From NCBI GenBank assembly GCA_016711295.1, contig JADJTE010000007.1, positions 248,001 to 312,000 of the forward strand: a DNA stretch of 64,000 bases, in the 5' to 3' direction. This document shows positions 39,147-51,532 of this stretch, one piece after another (position 1 is the first letter of the stretch; each line of letters begins with the position of its first letter). Position numbers and translations under genes: made by a program. The notes beneath the pieces were generated by a model, which was not told where the DNA came from, did not search any database, and saw only the letters and a list, made by a program, of their open reading frames with translations. The stretch comes from Sphingobacteriales bacterium (GTDB lineage: Bacteria; Bacteroidota; Bacteroidia; Chitinophagales; UBA2359).

Positions 39147-42100
39147 CTATTTAGTCACTACGACTTTTGAGTGTTGTACGCTGCCTGCGGCAGTATTCAT
39201 CACTACGGTGTACATACCTGGCACTAAGTGGGTGGCACTAAATGGCAGTTCATACACTAAGTCTGCTTCGGCTATACCGTCGAACAATACGGATACCTGT
39301 TTTCCGTCGGCAGCAAACACAGTAAGGGTAGTTTTGCCTGTCGTTTGGACGTAGAACTCAACAATCGCCTCGGACTGTACGGGATTGGGATAGGTAGCAA
39401 TACCCTCTGTCATGCCCTCGGTTTTTGTGCGACCACGATGAGTAATGGGCACCCAATACCAACCGATAGTGTTTTGTGAGCCATCAGCACAAGTAACAGT
39501 GACGGTATACCAACCAAATGGAACATCGCTTAGGTCTTCGGTAGTAGCAGTAAATCCGTCTGGTCCCGACCAAGCGTAGCTATACGGTGCGCAACCCGCG
39601 CCGCCGCCAGCAGCCGTAATATTGACCGAACCAGTGCTGGTGCCATTGTCGGCACTTACTACATAATTCACAATATCGAGCATATCGTTTATACCGTTCG
39701 GGTCGTTGCTGAACTGTGTGCCTGCTGCTGTACATCCGAAAGCATCAGAAACTAATAGATTCCAAGTAGCGTTGTCGGCGGTCATGATAGTAATGGTAGC
39801 ACCTGGCGTATCGGGCGTGCCGTCGCCATTAGTGTCTACTTGTTCGTAGGCAATATCGTAGCGTATATAACCTTCATTATCCCAAGCAAAGTGATAAGGC
39901 ATTGTGCCACCTGCTACGGTAAGCTCTACTACATCGTAGTAGAAAGGCGACGCGCCGCCGCTACCCTGCGAAACGATATTCATAATAGGCGTAGCTGGGA
40001 AAGCCTGCGGAACTATAAATGTCACTCCTGCATTGCTGAGGTCGAAACAACCTACTGCGATTGTACCTATTTGCGCGATGTTCATACCAACTGATGGCTC
40101 TGGGTCGGGCAAAGCGGTGGTCGTTTTACGTTATAGGCATACATCACATAAGTACCTGCTGCCAAGCCGGTGCTAATGTCGGGAATATGCCGGTATCGTT
40201 GATGGCTACAATTTGTCCCGTAGCGGCATTAGTCGCCAAGAACAAGGTCTGGTAGCCCGCTGTCGTATTATTGCCTTGCGTCGCAGCCGTGATATTATCA
40301 CCTGGGCAAATATCATCGTTTACCGCCAGCATACCTGCTTCGGCTTGGCAACATTTCACTACGGTAATCGTCATGGTGCAGAAGCCTTGTCTTCCGTTCA
40401 CATCAGTTACTATCCAAGTCACTTCGGTTACACCCACGGGATAGATGCCCGATGCATTGCCTGTACTATTGAACGAGTTGACGACGGTAGCAACACCGCA
40501 GTTATCGGCAAATATTGTCGGTACGGGTACGCTTACGAATGCCGAGTTATTATCGGGCGTACAGAGCAATGGGTCTGTATCTATCGTAATGTTTGCGGGG
40601 CAAGTAATAGTCGGTGCTTCAAGGTCATCAATGCGGACAATAGTGGTGCAGGTCGATATATTACCTGTTGTATCCGATACGAACCAAGTCACTTCCGTAA
40701 TACCTTCGTTAAAGGTGTCGAAAATGCTTAGCGTACTCAGTGTAGCATGGTCATTAGCAACAATTATCGTATCATCGTTATGGCTATTGGTTACGATAAA
40801 GTGGTTGCTACACGAATCTATCGCCAAAGGTGCAAACAGATAAAGGTCGCGCGAACACAAGCCCGGTTCAGTACTGAAAATTACATTGGGTTGCACCACG
40901 TAATTTCGGGTGGTGTTTGGTCTAATGTTCACTGTATAGCTACATGTAGCGGTATTGCCGCTGCCATCGGTAGCTGTCCATACTACAACAGTCTGTCCGA
41001 GCGGATAAACGTCCGTAGCCACGTGCCCCCAATTATAACTGTTCATCGGGTCGCCAGCCAAGCTACAGTTATCCGTAGCTGATGGGGCAGGCAGTTCTAT
41101 CCATCCATAACAAGCATCGGCAAGCGCAGGCGCAGTAAATACCGTTTGTGCGGGGCAGAATATTTCGGGTGGGCGGTGGTCTTCTACCGTCACAATAAAC
41201 GTACAATTAGAGCTATTTCCTGCACCATCCGTAGCGGTATAAGTGACGGGCGTATCGCCGAGTGCAAATATATCACCTGAGTCGTGCGTAGAAGTATAGT
41301 TGATAGAGGCATTCGCAGCGGCAGCTTGCAGGTCGGCTAAGGCTTGCTGGAACTCGCTATGAGCTTGGTTATACGCTGCCACAATAGCTGCTAACTGGTT
41401 GTGCGCTGCAATAGAGTCCGCTTCGGTAGTAGCTAATAGCGCAACGCAATAAGCAGATGGGTTAAAGTCGCAAATAAAGTGCGCATTAGCACTATTAGCA
41501 TCGGCTTGTAGTGCTGTTTGGGTAGCGGCTAACAATATTGGCTCTAAACCCTCTAAGGTATCGTGCTCGGCATTAAATATGGTAATGAGGTTCGGGTCTA
41601 TACCTTCGCTACAATTATCTATAGCTAAGGGCAAATCCCAATAGACCACTGCTACGCAGGTATCGGTAAAGTCCAGACCTGTGGGTGGCGCATAAACAGT
41701 TGTATCCAGCGCACCATTTGCCCAAATTTGAATAGAATCGCGATAGATACGCGAAGTAATCGTGTCGGGGCAATAGACAAAGATAGGTGCATCATCATCA
41801 ATGACCGTAACAGTTACCGTACAACTTGCGCTGCGACCGCTTACGTCTGTCACTGTCCAAGTCACCAAGGTAACACCGCCTGGATAGATACCGCTTGCGA
41901 TGTCTGTGGTATTCGAGCCGCCATTAATGAGGGCTGCCATGCCGTCCATATAAATAGTATCGGCTTGGTTGCCTGCTAATACGGGGTCGGTGTCTATGGG
42001 GTCGCCATTGGCATTGGTAGTATGTATGGCTACGAAATAGAGGCTATCCAAACCGCAGTTGTCATAGGCCACGGGCGTTACCACCACCACCTCCGCACCG

Positions 42101-45100
42101 CAGAGGGTATCGGACGTATAGCCCGCTATACTGGGCAATTGTTGGCAGAATATGACAGGGTCAGCCGAATCACGCACCAATATTTCCGTTGCACAAGTAG
42201 CCGTATTGCCCGCTACGTCGGTAGCAGTCCAAGTAATGGTAGTCAAACCTGCGGGGAATACATTACTTGCTTGGTTTATGTTTGTCACCGTGCCCGATGT
42301 AATCGTACCGAAGTCGGGGTGTTGTGCTACGTAGCTAATGACCACTGGACCAGGGCAATTGTCGGTTGCCGTAGCATTGGGTACATTTACAAACGCGCTA
42401 CACGAGATAGTATTAGCTTCGATATTGGCGGGACAGGTAATATTGGGTACTGTGGTGTCGCCTACAAGTATGATAATCGTATCTTGGTTGAGGCAAGCAC
42501 CGTTATAGGTAGTATAAGTAATCAAGTGTTCGCCTAAGCCTGCTTCTGCGGGGTCGAACCAGCCCGTTAGCTCATCTATAATACCTACACCCGACCATTC
42601 GCCAAGTGTCGGAGTAGCTGCTAATACATTGCCCGCACCGCTAAACGCCCATGAGTAGTTGGCAGGTGCATTTTGGGCTACGGTAGTGGTGATGAGTTGG
42701 TAAGTAACACCTACAGACAAGGATAAGGTAGGTCCGGTATTGCCGCCACCTACGCCGAATTGTGGGTTGCTGCCAGGTCCGGAGTTGTCATCTTTGGCGA
42801 CAAACACACCCGAACCGCATACACCTGGCGCAAACGGCACTTGGGTTACATAAGCATAACCATCAGCAGCACCGAAGTTGCTAATAAACGTATAGTTGCC
42901 CGTTGCTGATACTTGGAACTCAAACACGTCGTAGCGATAAGTGCCCGCTACTGTATTACAAACCGTACCCGTACCCGACGGACGCGCCGCCGTAGCATCG
43001 GTCGAAATCAATTGACCGCTGATGTTATTGCTCAAAGTAGTATAAACCGTTGGCAAACCGCTCGTTGTTACTACGGTATAAGTAACGATAGCACCATTGG
43101 GGAACGATACCGTTGTATTGGTCGCGTAAGGAATGGTCGTGAAGTTGTTATAGTTGATAGTCGTACTCGTAGCCACATTAGTGACAGGTACAAAACAGAA
43201 TACCGAACCATCGCCACAGCTAACCTGAATGGTCGTTCCCGCAGGTATTTCAACTGTAGTACTGGGTAGATAATTGACCGTATAGCCCTGCGGGTAGGGT
43301 ACAGAGTTGCTTACTACAACATTCAAATCTATCGGGTCTGCGCCTGGGCAAATTGGTGCTACGGGGTCAATGGTGACGTTCCAATCATCTACGATGTCGA
43401 CAAAGTCGGTGTTTGGCGTACCACAACCACCTGGAATGGGCGTATAAGTAATACCTACAAGACCATCTCCGTTTTGTGGTATATATATATCGCCAATCAA
43501 TGGAATTTCCGACTCATCAAATGCTGTTGCGGGATTATCGACCAACGAATATGTACCGCCACCTACTTCGGTATAAGTAGGCAGGTATATGACACCGTTT
43601 TGAACGCACCAATTATCGGGCAAATCAAATCCTGTCTCGGCAGTATTTGTGATGGTCAATACCGCGGTTTGGGGTGCAGGATTACAATCGCCAGGATTAA
43701 ATACGTTTAGGATAGTGTCGAGCGCATACTGTATTGTGATTTGGTAGGGCGGCACGTCGGAAAACGAAATTTGGTAGCTCAACGTATTATTGTTGATAAC
43801 GGGGTCTATCGCCAAGTTGTGGCTCACAACGGTAAATGTTCCGCCTAATGTAGTAGTCGGCAACTGCATCGCTGTTAAATCAGCCGTACCCGAAGGCGAT
43901 TGACAAACTGTAATGTCGCGAATATCGGCAGAGCGAATAGGCACTACTTCGATTATCTGCGTCAGCGATTCTTCGCATGGGAATTCGCCTACCGTATAAG
44001 TAATCGGGTAGAAACCTGGTGCTACAATATTACTCAAATCATTGAAACCAATTTCTTCGATGCGGGTGCGGGTAGTGAGGGTAGAACTTGATGTATTGGT
44101 TATCGTAAAATAGCTGATACCGTAGAAATCGCTGCCGAAAGCGACCGTACCACCACCCAGCGGATTTTCGGGTACTGTTACTGTACCCATCAATACATCG
44201 TTGCTGTCATAACCGCGTACTACAAAACCGCCGCTCAAACCCGTAGCGTCCATCTGTAAATAAGTCAGTTGGAACGGTTCGTTATAGTCAAAGCGCAAAG
44301 TTACGTTAGTTTGGGTAGCTTGGAGCATACCCTCTTCGCCAAACTCAATATCTGTTTGCGCACCCGATTGCAAGAATCGGAAACGGTTCGTAGCACTGAA
44401 TGCAGGTGGCGTTACAACGGTAGCAAACATACCGTCTTCTTCGTATTGGTAAAGGTCATTGCCATTGCTTTGGATAATGGTGCCGCTACCAAAATCCATG
44501 ACATAACCCTGCGGGTAAATACCAAACATACCAAACTCATTCACGCCCGGACCCGACCAGATGCCGCCCGGCTCAAGTGCTTCTAAGCCCCAAGGTAGGT
44601 CGCCTTGGCAAAGCGGGCTGGGATTGATCCAGAATGGGTCGGCATCATCAATGATATTGATATATTCGACATGAGGCATACCACAACCACCCCGGACCTG
44701 GCGTACTAAAAATACCTATCAGCCCATCGCCATTTTGGGGCGTGTAGGTCGTACCGATAGAGGTTTCGGGGGCGGTTTCTAATGACCATACGCCGCCTGT
44801 TGTAGGAGAGTAAGTAGCCGTATAATCAGTCAGGTCAATTACACCATCATTGACGCACCACGTATCGGGCAGGTCAAAGCCCACTTCGCTCGCGCCGTAA
44901 ATAATGATTTGACCTGCCAAATCAGTTGGATTACAGGGTGTTCCTTCGGGGAACAAATCGGGGTCGAACAAATCGTAGCTGATATTAATAATATACGGAG
45001 CTACATCAGCTGGCGAAATGAGATAGCTCAATACATTGCCCGAAATAGTCGGTGCTATTGCCAAATTATGGCTAACAATCGTCCAAGTGCCATTGTCAGG

Positions 45101-48100
45101 TAAATTTGCCGTCAAGAATGCTTCCAAATTAACCGTTCCCGAAGGCGACTCACATACCTCTACTGGAGAGTTGAGTGCATCTGCAATGGTTGGATAAATT
45201 TCTAACGTATGTGTTTCAGACTCTTGGCACTGACCAAAACCTACGGTATAAGTAATATCGTAGCTATTAGGTATGATTAAACCTAATGCAGCAGGATCCC
45301 AAGCCCAAAAATCATCACTTGGGTCGGCAGGCGTGCCGTTATCATCTAAATATACACCCGGACCGCTAAACACACCGCCCGTAGTACCTGTTACAAGCGC
45401 ACTTAAATTGAGCGGTAGGCTGGCTTCGCATACTGGCGTGGGGTTTGTCCAAGACGGATCTACGTTTTCGTGAATTTCTACTATTTCGGTAATGGGAATA
45501 CCACAACCGCCCGCAGCGGGCTGGTACGTAATGGCTACTAAGGCACTATCCGCACCTGTATTGAGCGACCATTCGTCAATAGCGGCAATATCGTTAATCT
45601 GTATCACCGCATTAGGTCCAGATACAGAGTAAGGCAATAGCGGGTCGGTCATATCGCCGCTTACCATGACTACTGTCCAAGTACCACCGCCGACGGTAGT
45701 ATAGGGGTTAAGCGGCATATCGCCCATAGAACCACACCATACATCGGGCAAATCAAAGCCCGTTTCGGTCGAACCCGTAATAGTGATAACTGCTATTTCG
45801 CTATCTTCGTCGCAAGGCGCGGGTGCGCCTACTTCGCCCGTTACGGTATAGCTGACCGCAATCGTATAGGGAGTACCCAAGCCCGATGGAATGGTGTAAG
45901 TCAGTACACCGTTGTTAATAGTTACGTTAGCAGCAGGAATAGTAGATCCCAAAGCCTCATAAGCCCATACGCCGCCAACTGTGGTGCCGTCCATCATTCC
46001 GCCCCCTACCGTATTGGGGTTCATCATCGCAGATAGATTAACCGTTCCGCTGGGGCTTTCACAAACCGTAACATCGTTTATCGTTGCGTCTAATGGCGGA
46101 TGAACGTACAAGAAGAAGTTGTCGCTATCTGTGCAAGTTCCATTAGTAACGCTATATACTAATTGGTACCAACCAGGAACAAATGGGTCAAAAAAGTCTG
46201 TACCTATGATGACCGCTACACCATCAGGACCCGTAGCAGTCCATGTACCGCCAAGCGTTGTGCCTGGTCCGTATAGGAGTGTCAAGTCAAAAGGAGTATC
46301 AGAAAACATACACAAATTGCTGGGGGCAGCCTGCAAGGTAGCATCTACGCCTTCGTAAACGGTCATGTATTGGTGCTCGACCGTAACGCCACATTGCGCA
46401 CCCACATCAGGCGTAAAGGTTAGGTGCACTAACGAAGAGCCTACTACACCCGCAGGGTCGTAATCGCTACCTGTAACCGTACCTGCACCGCTCACCAAAG
46501 CCCAAGTACCCGTAGTAAATGCGGTATAGTCGTTGAGGTCTAAAATACCTTCGTTGGCGCAATACGTATCGGGTAAATCGAAACCTATTTCGCAGGCATC
46601 GCAAGCCGGAATATCCACTGGCAGAGACGTAACGCTAAGTCCGCAAGGGCTATCCGAGCTATTAGTCACCAAAACAGAGATAGTAGTGAGCGGGTCGCCT
46701 GGGTTAGCCGTATAAGTACTTGGATAGACAAAGAAGCCAGGGCATTGGAGGGGTAACAATTGGTAGGTACAATTCTCTCCCGTGGTATTCAATACAGCTA
46801 TTATCGTCATTGCTGACGGGTCGGGATATACTGTAATTGTTGTAACGGCAACGGGTCGGCAATCAGCCGTCAAGCCTGCAGCAGTAGCATCTGCATCGTC
46901 CACAAAGGCATAGACGATATAATCAATAGGATTGCAAGTAGTATTGTCGGGCAAATTAATACTTGCATTAGACACGTATTGCGTTCCGCTCAAACTGACG
47001 GGGTCGACATCAACGACGGTCAAAGAGGCGGGCAAGGTATTGGGTTCATCTATCAATGTAGTGCTATACCCAAACGTAATGTCTGTACCCAATAGTTCAG
47101 CAGAAGTATACACCGTCAAATCAATGCCTGTATTGCCTGCGCCATCACCACAAACAGCAACATCAGTAGCTTGCAAGTCGTGTAGGTCGGGGCAAGTCGG
47201 ATCGCACGCAGGAATGGCTGCCGTAGTCGCGAAATCAGCACATGGGTTGCCCAGACCGCCATCGATAGAAATGGGGAATATGGCAATAGCAGCATCACCG
47301 GGCGAAGCCACATAAACCGAAGGCGTAACCTCAAATTCGGGGCATGAGGTGGTAAATGTAGTGATACATTCGTTGGTATTCGTTGTAATAATGACATCGG
47401 CAGGATTGGGATATACCATTACCGTTGTCATCACAAAAGGTTCGCAGGCACCTAAGCCATCAACGGCAGCAGGATTGTCTAAGTAGGCATATACGACATA
47501 CTGCGTAGGCTGACAAACGGGGGCAGCTCCTAAATCGGTGTTGTCAAATGTCAGGGTAGCTTGTGCTGCACCCGACACGACCAAAGCACCGTCGAAGCCC
47601 AAAGCGATAGCAGGCGGTGTATCGTAGGGGTTAGCAATAGGCGACAAAGCGGGCGTAGCACCAAAATTGATTTGTGCGCCGCTAAATACAGCATCCATAA
47701 ATACGGTGGCAGTAGTGCTATTCGAAGCATCTTCACACAAGCCGCTTGCCGACAATTCCATATCGGTAAATTCAGGGCAAGTACACAATCCTACCGTAAT
47801 AACTTCGGTAATAATATTTTCGCAGGTATTGGGGGCTACGCCGTTTGTTTCGGTATATGTGACGGTATAGCTACCTGGTGGGTTCGCCGTCAGGTCAAAT
47901 TCTGTATTGCCCGCAGCTAAAATGCCACTCGATGTAAATACGCCTGTAGCTCCCGCAGAGGGTTGTATATAATCAGAAAGCACCAAGTTATCGCCACCCG
48001 AGCAAGCTGTATCGGGCAGGTCAAAATTGCGGCTATTGGGGCTAAGTACTAAGGTGACAACGGCATTCGATTCGCCGTAGCAATCGCCGTCGTCAGGGGC

Positions 48101-50361
48101 GGGCGTACCGCCTACATCTCCGACTGCATACAATAAAGTAATGGTCTGGGTTGCCGCTAATAGTGCTTCGTCATACGACAATACATTGCCCGCTACGGCT
48201 ACACCCGGAGGGGCTACCCCTACAATGCTCCAAGTACCGCCTTGCGTGGTGGTGGGCAAATATAATTGGTCTAAATTGAATTGTTCAGCAGCATTAGAGC
48301 AAAGCGTTATAGCATCATCTACTAAGGCGTTTACTTCCTCAACTACCGTAAAGGTCTGTACGTGGGTGCGCGAGCAGGCAGGATAGCCCACTTCTACGGT
48401 AATGGTATAAACGCCCGGCGTAGCAGTGGCAAACGTTCCGCCCGGGCCATTGGCATCGTCCGTAACGCCATTGCCCGACCAACGAATATATTCGTCCTCT
48501 TCGTCAATCTCGTTAGCGGGGTCGAATATGGGGGCTAAGGTAGCCAATTCTGCCAAGATAGCCGCTTCGTTGTCCAAAGCCAAAGTAAGCGGCGCAATAG
48601 GTGTGCCACAAACTAAGGGAGCTAAGGTAAAAGTGGGGTCAAACGATGGATATACATACACTGCACGCTCTATACAAGCGGTACAATCGTCTGCTCCGCC
48701 TGGTGGCGTACAGAAATTGCACAGCGATAAATCAACGCAATAGCGTATAATGTATTGACCTGCTACCAAATCGGTGGGCTGGAACAATGCCGTGCCCGAA
48801 GTAGGGGCGGGTACCTCCAAACCATTAACGCCATTGGCAGGAGCAAAGGTAGTACCGCCGTCGCTGCTAATAGACCACGAGTAGGTTTCGACAAAACCAC
48901 CTCCGTCAGGGCAAGCAACGGGAAAAGCTAATGCGGGGTTGTCAAATAAACGCTCGTCGTAGAGTGTCGTTGTGGGGTCGTCGGCGCAGTATATAGCTTG
49001 CAAGCCCAAAATTTCGCGGTTTGCAGCTTGAACTAATTCCACCGCACCTTCGCAATACACAGTCACCAATTCTTGGCAACCTGTAACATTGTCGGTTACT
49101 TGAACAAAACCCGAATATTCGCCATCGAAAAATACAAAATCTGTACCTACCATCGTGCCATTTAGGGCTACAAAGTCGTAATTGCCCGAACCCGTAGTGA
49201 CGTTAATGGCAGCACTGCACTGTGTGCCGTTACAAGTGCAAGCATCGGCTGTAGCGGTTAGCCCTTGTTGGACTGGTACAGTTAAAAGACTGCCTCCGCA
49301 GTAGTTGTTATATAGAAGAATATCTATGCTTGTTTGCCCAGGTGCTAAATTAACCTCTGTTGGACTTATTTGTAAGCCGTCACAACCAGCGGGCAACGAC
49401 AAAAACGCCGTGCAGCCCGAATAGGTGATATTAATATCAGCCGCAGTGATAATGCCATTGGCTATAATTGTCGCAGGGTCAGGTATGCGTGTATTTGGGT
49501 CGAAACCCAAGGTTGGCAGTCGCTCAAGCCCAACGTGGCAGCTATGGCAGTATTGTATTTGGCATAAATAGTATAACTCTCTACATTGCAACTATTGCCG
49601 CTATGGTCGGGCGCATCAAAATCGCCACTCTCAAGCGAAAAGCCGCCACCACCAGAATTGAGTGCGTCAAATGCACCCAGTAGAGTCACGCCCCCCGAAT
49701 AGGGATTTTGGGGAAAGCTGTTGGGAGCGGGGTCAAACACCAATTCTACTAAGCCATTATTAGCCGACCATGCGTTAGCCAAAGGCTCGTTGATAGAAGC
49801 CGAAATAAATAGTGGTTCGCCACAATAATTGGGGTAATCTGTTTGTAAGTCTAAGAGAATAGGTGACGTAGTGCCTTCGCAGATTACGTCATAAAAAATG
49901 GTAAAATCGTAGTCATTACCTCCAATATTATCGTTAAACGTTTGCGTTTGCCCAAATGCAGGCGTAGAAAGGTCTATCGTCCAAGTTGTGCTAACAACAG
50001 CATCATCGGGGGCGCAAAGCCCACCCGAGTCGTCTTCGTTGGCTACTACGGCAATAGTTACGCTGTTGCTAGTAGAAGTAACAATAATAGGGTCTGTTGG
50101 CTGGTCCCATATACCACATACCCCATCGGCACTAAACAAGTTGCCGTTCAAGGATATGTCAGGGTCGGGGTCGCCGCAGGCTCCGTCGTCGCAGTCGGTG
50201 ATGTTAAATGCTAGTACGCGCACCACGCGGTCGCCTATACAAGCACTGCATTGGGCTTGTGCCGATGATGGATTGATGAGCCAAAAGCCAAATAGCGCAG
50301 CGCACGACATGAGCCAATAGGTGCGCAATTGGCGGAAAGATGTTGATAAAGTTAAATGCAT
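39147..50361 (-). CDS. giant T9SS-exported adhesin with HYR domains and long internal repeats, three frameshifts
   Basis: A gene of about 3,738 codons. The N-terminus is a signal peptide (LFGFWLINPSSAQAQC). Its centre repeats a large module at least five times. Each copy carries TVCESPSGTxxL, GGTWTxVS, then ETGFDLPDxWC, GGCGxP and TNPxPxCxxxLPL. Several HYR domains follow (for example ITCPANIEANT with TATDNC and TWTATDVAGNTATC). The last about 80 residues (IATYPNPVQSEAIVEFYV, ending MYTVVMNT...VVVTK) are a type A sorting domain. Frameshifts near 40130, 44665 and 49480-49590 split it into four frames with overlapping or abutting ends. A role in surface adhesion is inferred from the modules. 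Confidence 0.87.
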
Positions 50362-51532
50362 TGTGAAAAAATTAAATTGTTACAAAATTAAATTATTTAT
50401 TATTTAGATATAATATATAGGATGATAAAAAGTACAAAAGGTCTATGCCTTATTAAAATGGCGACATACAATCAAAGATATTTATACTTATTCCTGATAA
50501 ACAGGAAATTACAAATTAAAAAAATGCAACTATTTAGGGTATAGGGTTTTGGGTATGGGGTAATGAGCAATACTTATCTAATAATGCCTGACATCGCTGC
50601 ATATTCGATTAGAAATGGATATTCCCTCTACAAGGCTAAATAGTTACAAAAAAACATAACTCAAATAAAAGCTTCATTCCCCAAATGGCATAACAATAGC
50701 GTGCCGCTCGTATGAGCAGCTATAATAAATTTTGGTCAAGTAAGAAATCGCCTGATACAAGCAGGGTATTCTTATATAACCAATCAAAAAAACTATCAAT
50801 AATTATTCTATCTCAAAATACCGACATTCAGAAACGCAATTAAATGCGTACATAAAGGCATGGCAATATACCAACCGCTGTAAAACAGCAGGATATCCAA
50901 TAATAAGCCTGTATTGATGAATAGAAAGAGCCTTAGAACCGCTAAGACTGTAGGGGGAGAGGAATGTGGTGGGTTTAGAGGTGGTGGTTAGTGATAACGC
51001 TTTATAAGTTCCTATCAATAGATGAATAAAACATAAATTGCAGCAACGAATACTAAATAATATCGCCATAAATAACAATAAACATGAAATTCTATGCTAT
51101 TGTATTGATGCAAAATACCCTATCTACTAATAGGATTTTTTTGAGTGGTGTCAGAATTAGATGCTCTTAGTCGCGAAACTGAGCAAAGATAGCCCATTTA
51201 GTCCAAAACTCCAAAAAAAAGGACACATTTTTTTAATTATTAATTACAAAAATGGTGCAAGAATTAACTTCTATTGTCGGGCAAGTTCTAAATGAAAATC
51301 TCTTTAACAGACGCACCTGCTAAGGAAATTTCACCCTCATACCGCCAAAATTTATAGTTGCAAGCCCAGAGAAAGCCACCAAGCGCAAATTAGACCAAAT
51401 GAATTAGTGGCAATATGCCTACCCAACGCTACAAACTGCTGTTGTGCATCAAGGGAAGTTAGGGTTTAACTAAGGTGGATACCTTAAAAACTCGATACCC
51501 ATAGCCATACCGCCTCTAATATAGTCGGAGAT
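50362..51532. other. long intergenic region without a recognised gene
   Basis: Between the divergent-looking ends of two minus-strand T9SS genes lie about 1.17 kb. It holds the AT-rich upstream region of the adhesin gene (50362-50525), a MITE copy (50526-50647), and about 900 bp in which I can recognise nothing. The longest frame there (50803-51078, minus) has no family features. Confidence 0.6.
50526..50647 (+). repeat. MITE-like element, copy 3
   Basis: A 122-bp copy with ends GCAACTATTTAG / CTAAATAGTTAC. It is flanked by A-rich sequence (AAAAAAAT left, AAAAAAAC right) that may be a slightly altered 8-bp target duplication. Confidence 0.82.

Noticed and set aside
40144..49683. Many plus-strand frames of 60-170 residues across the adhesin gene
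   Set aside because: They are antisense shadows of the long low-complexity Thr/Gly-rich coding sequence.
50803..51078. 91-residue minus-strand frame
   Set aside because: No family features, signal or sensible context; composition fits non-coding DNA.
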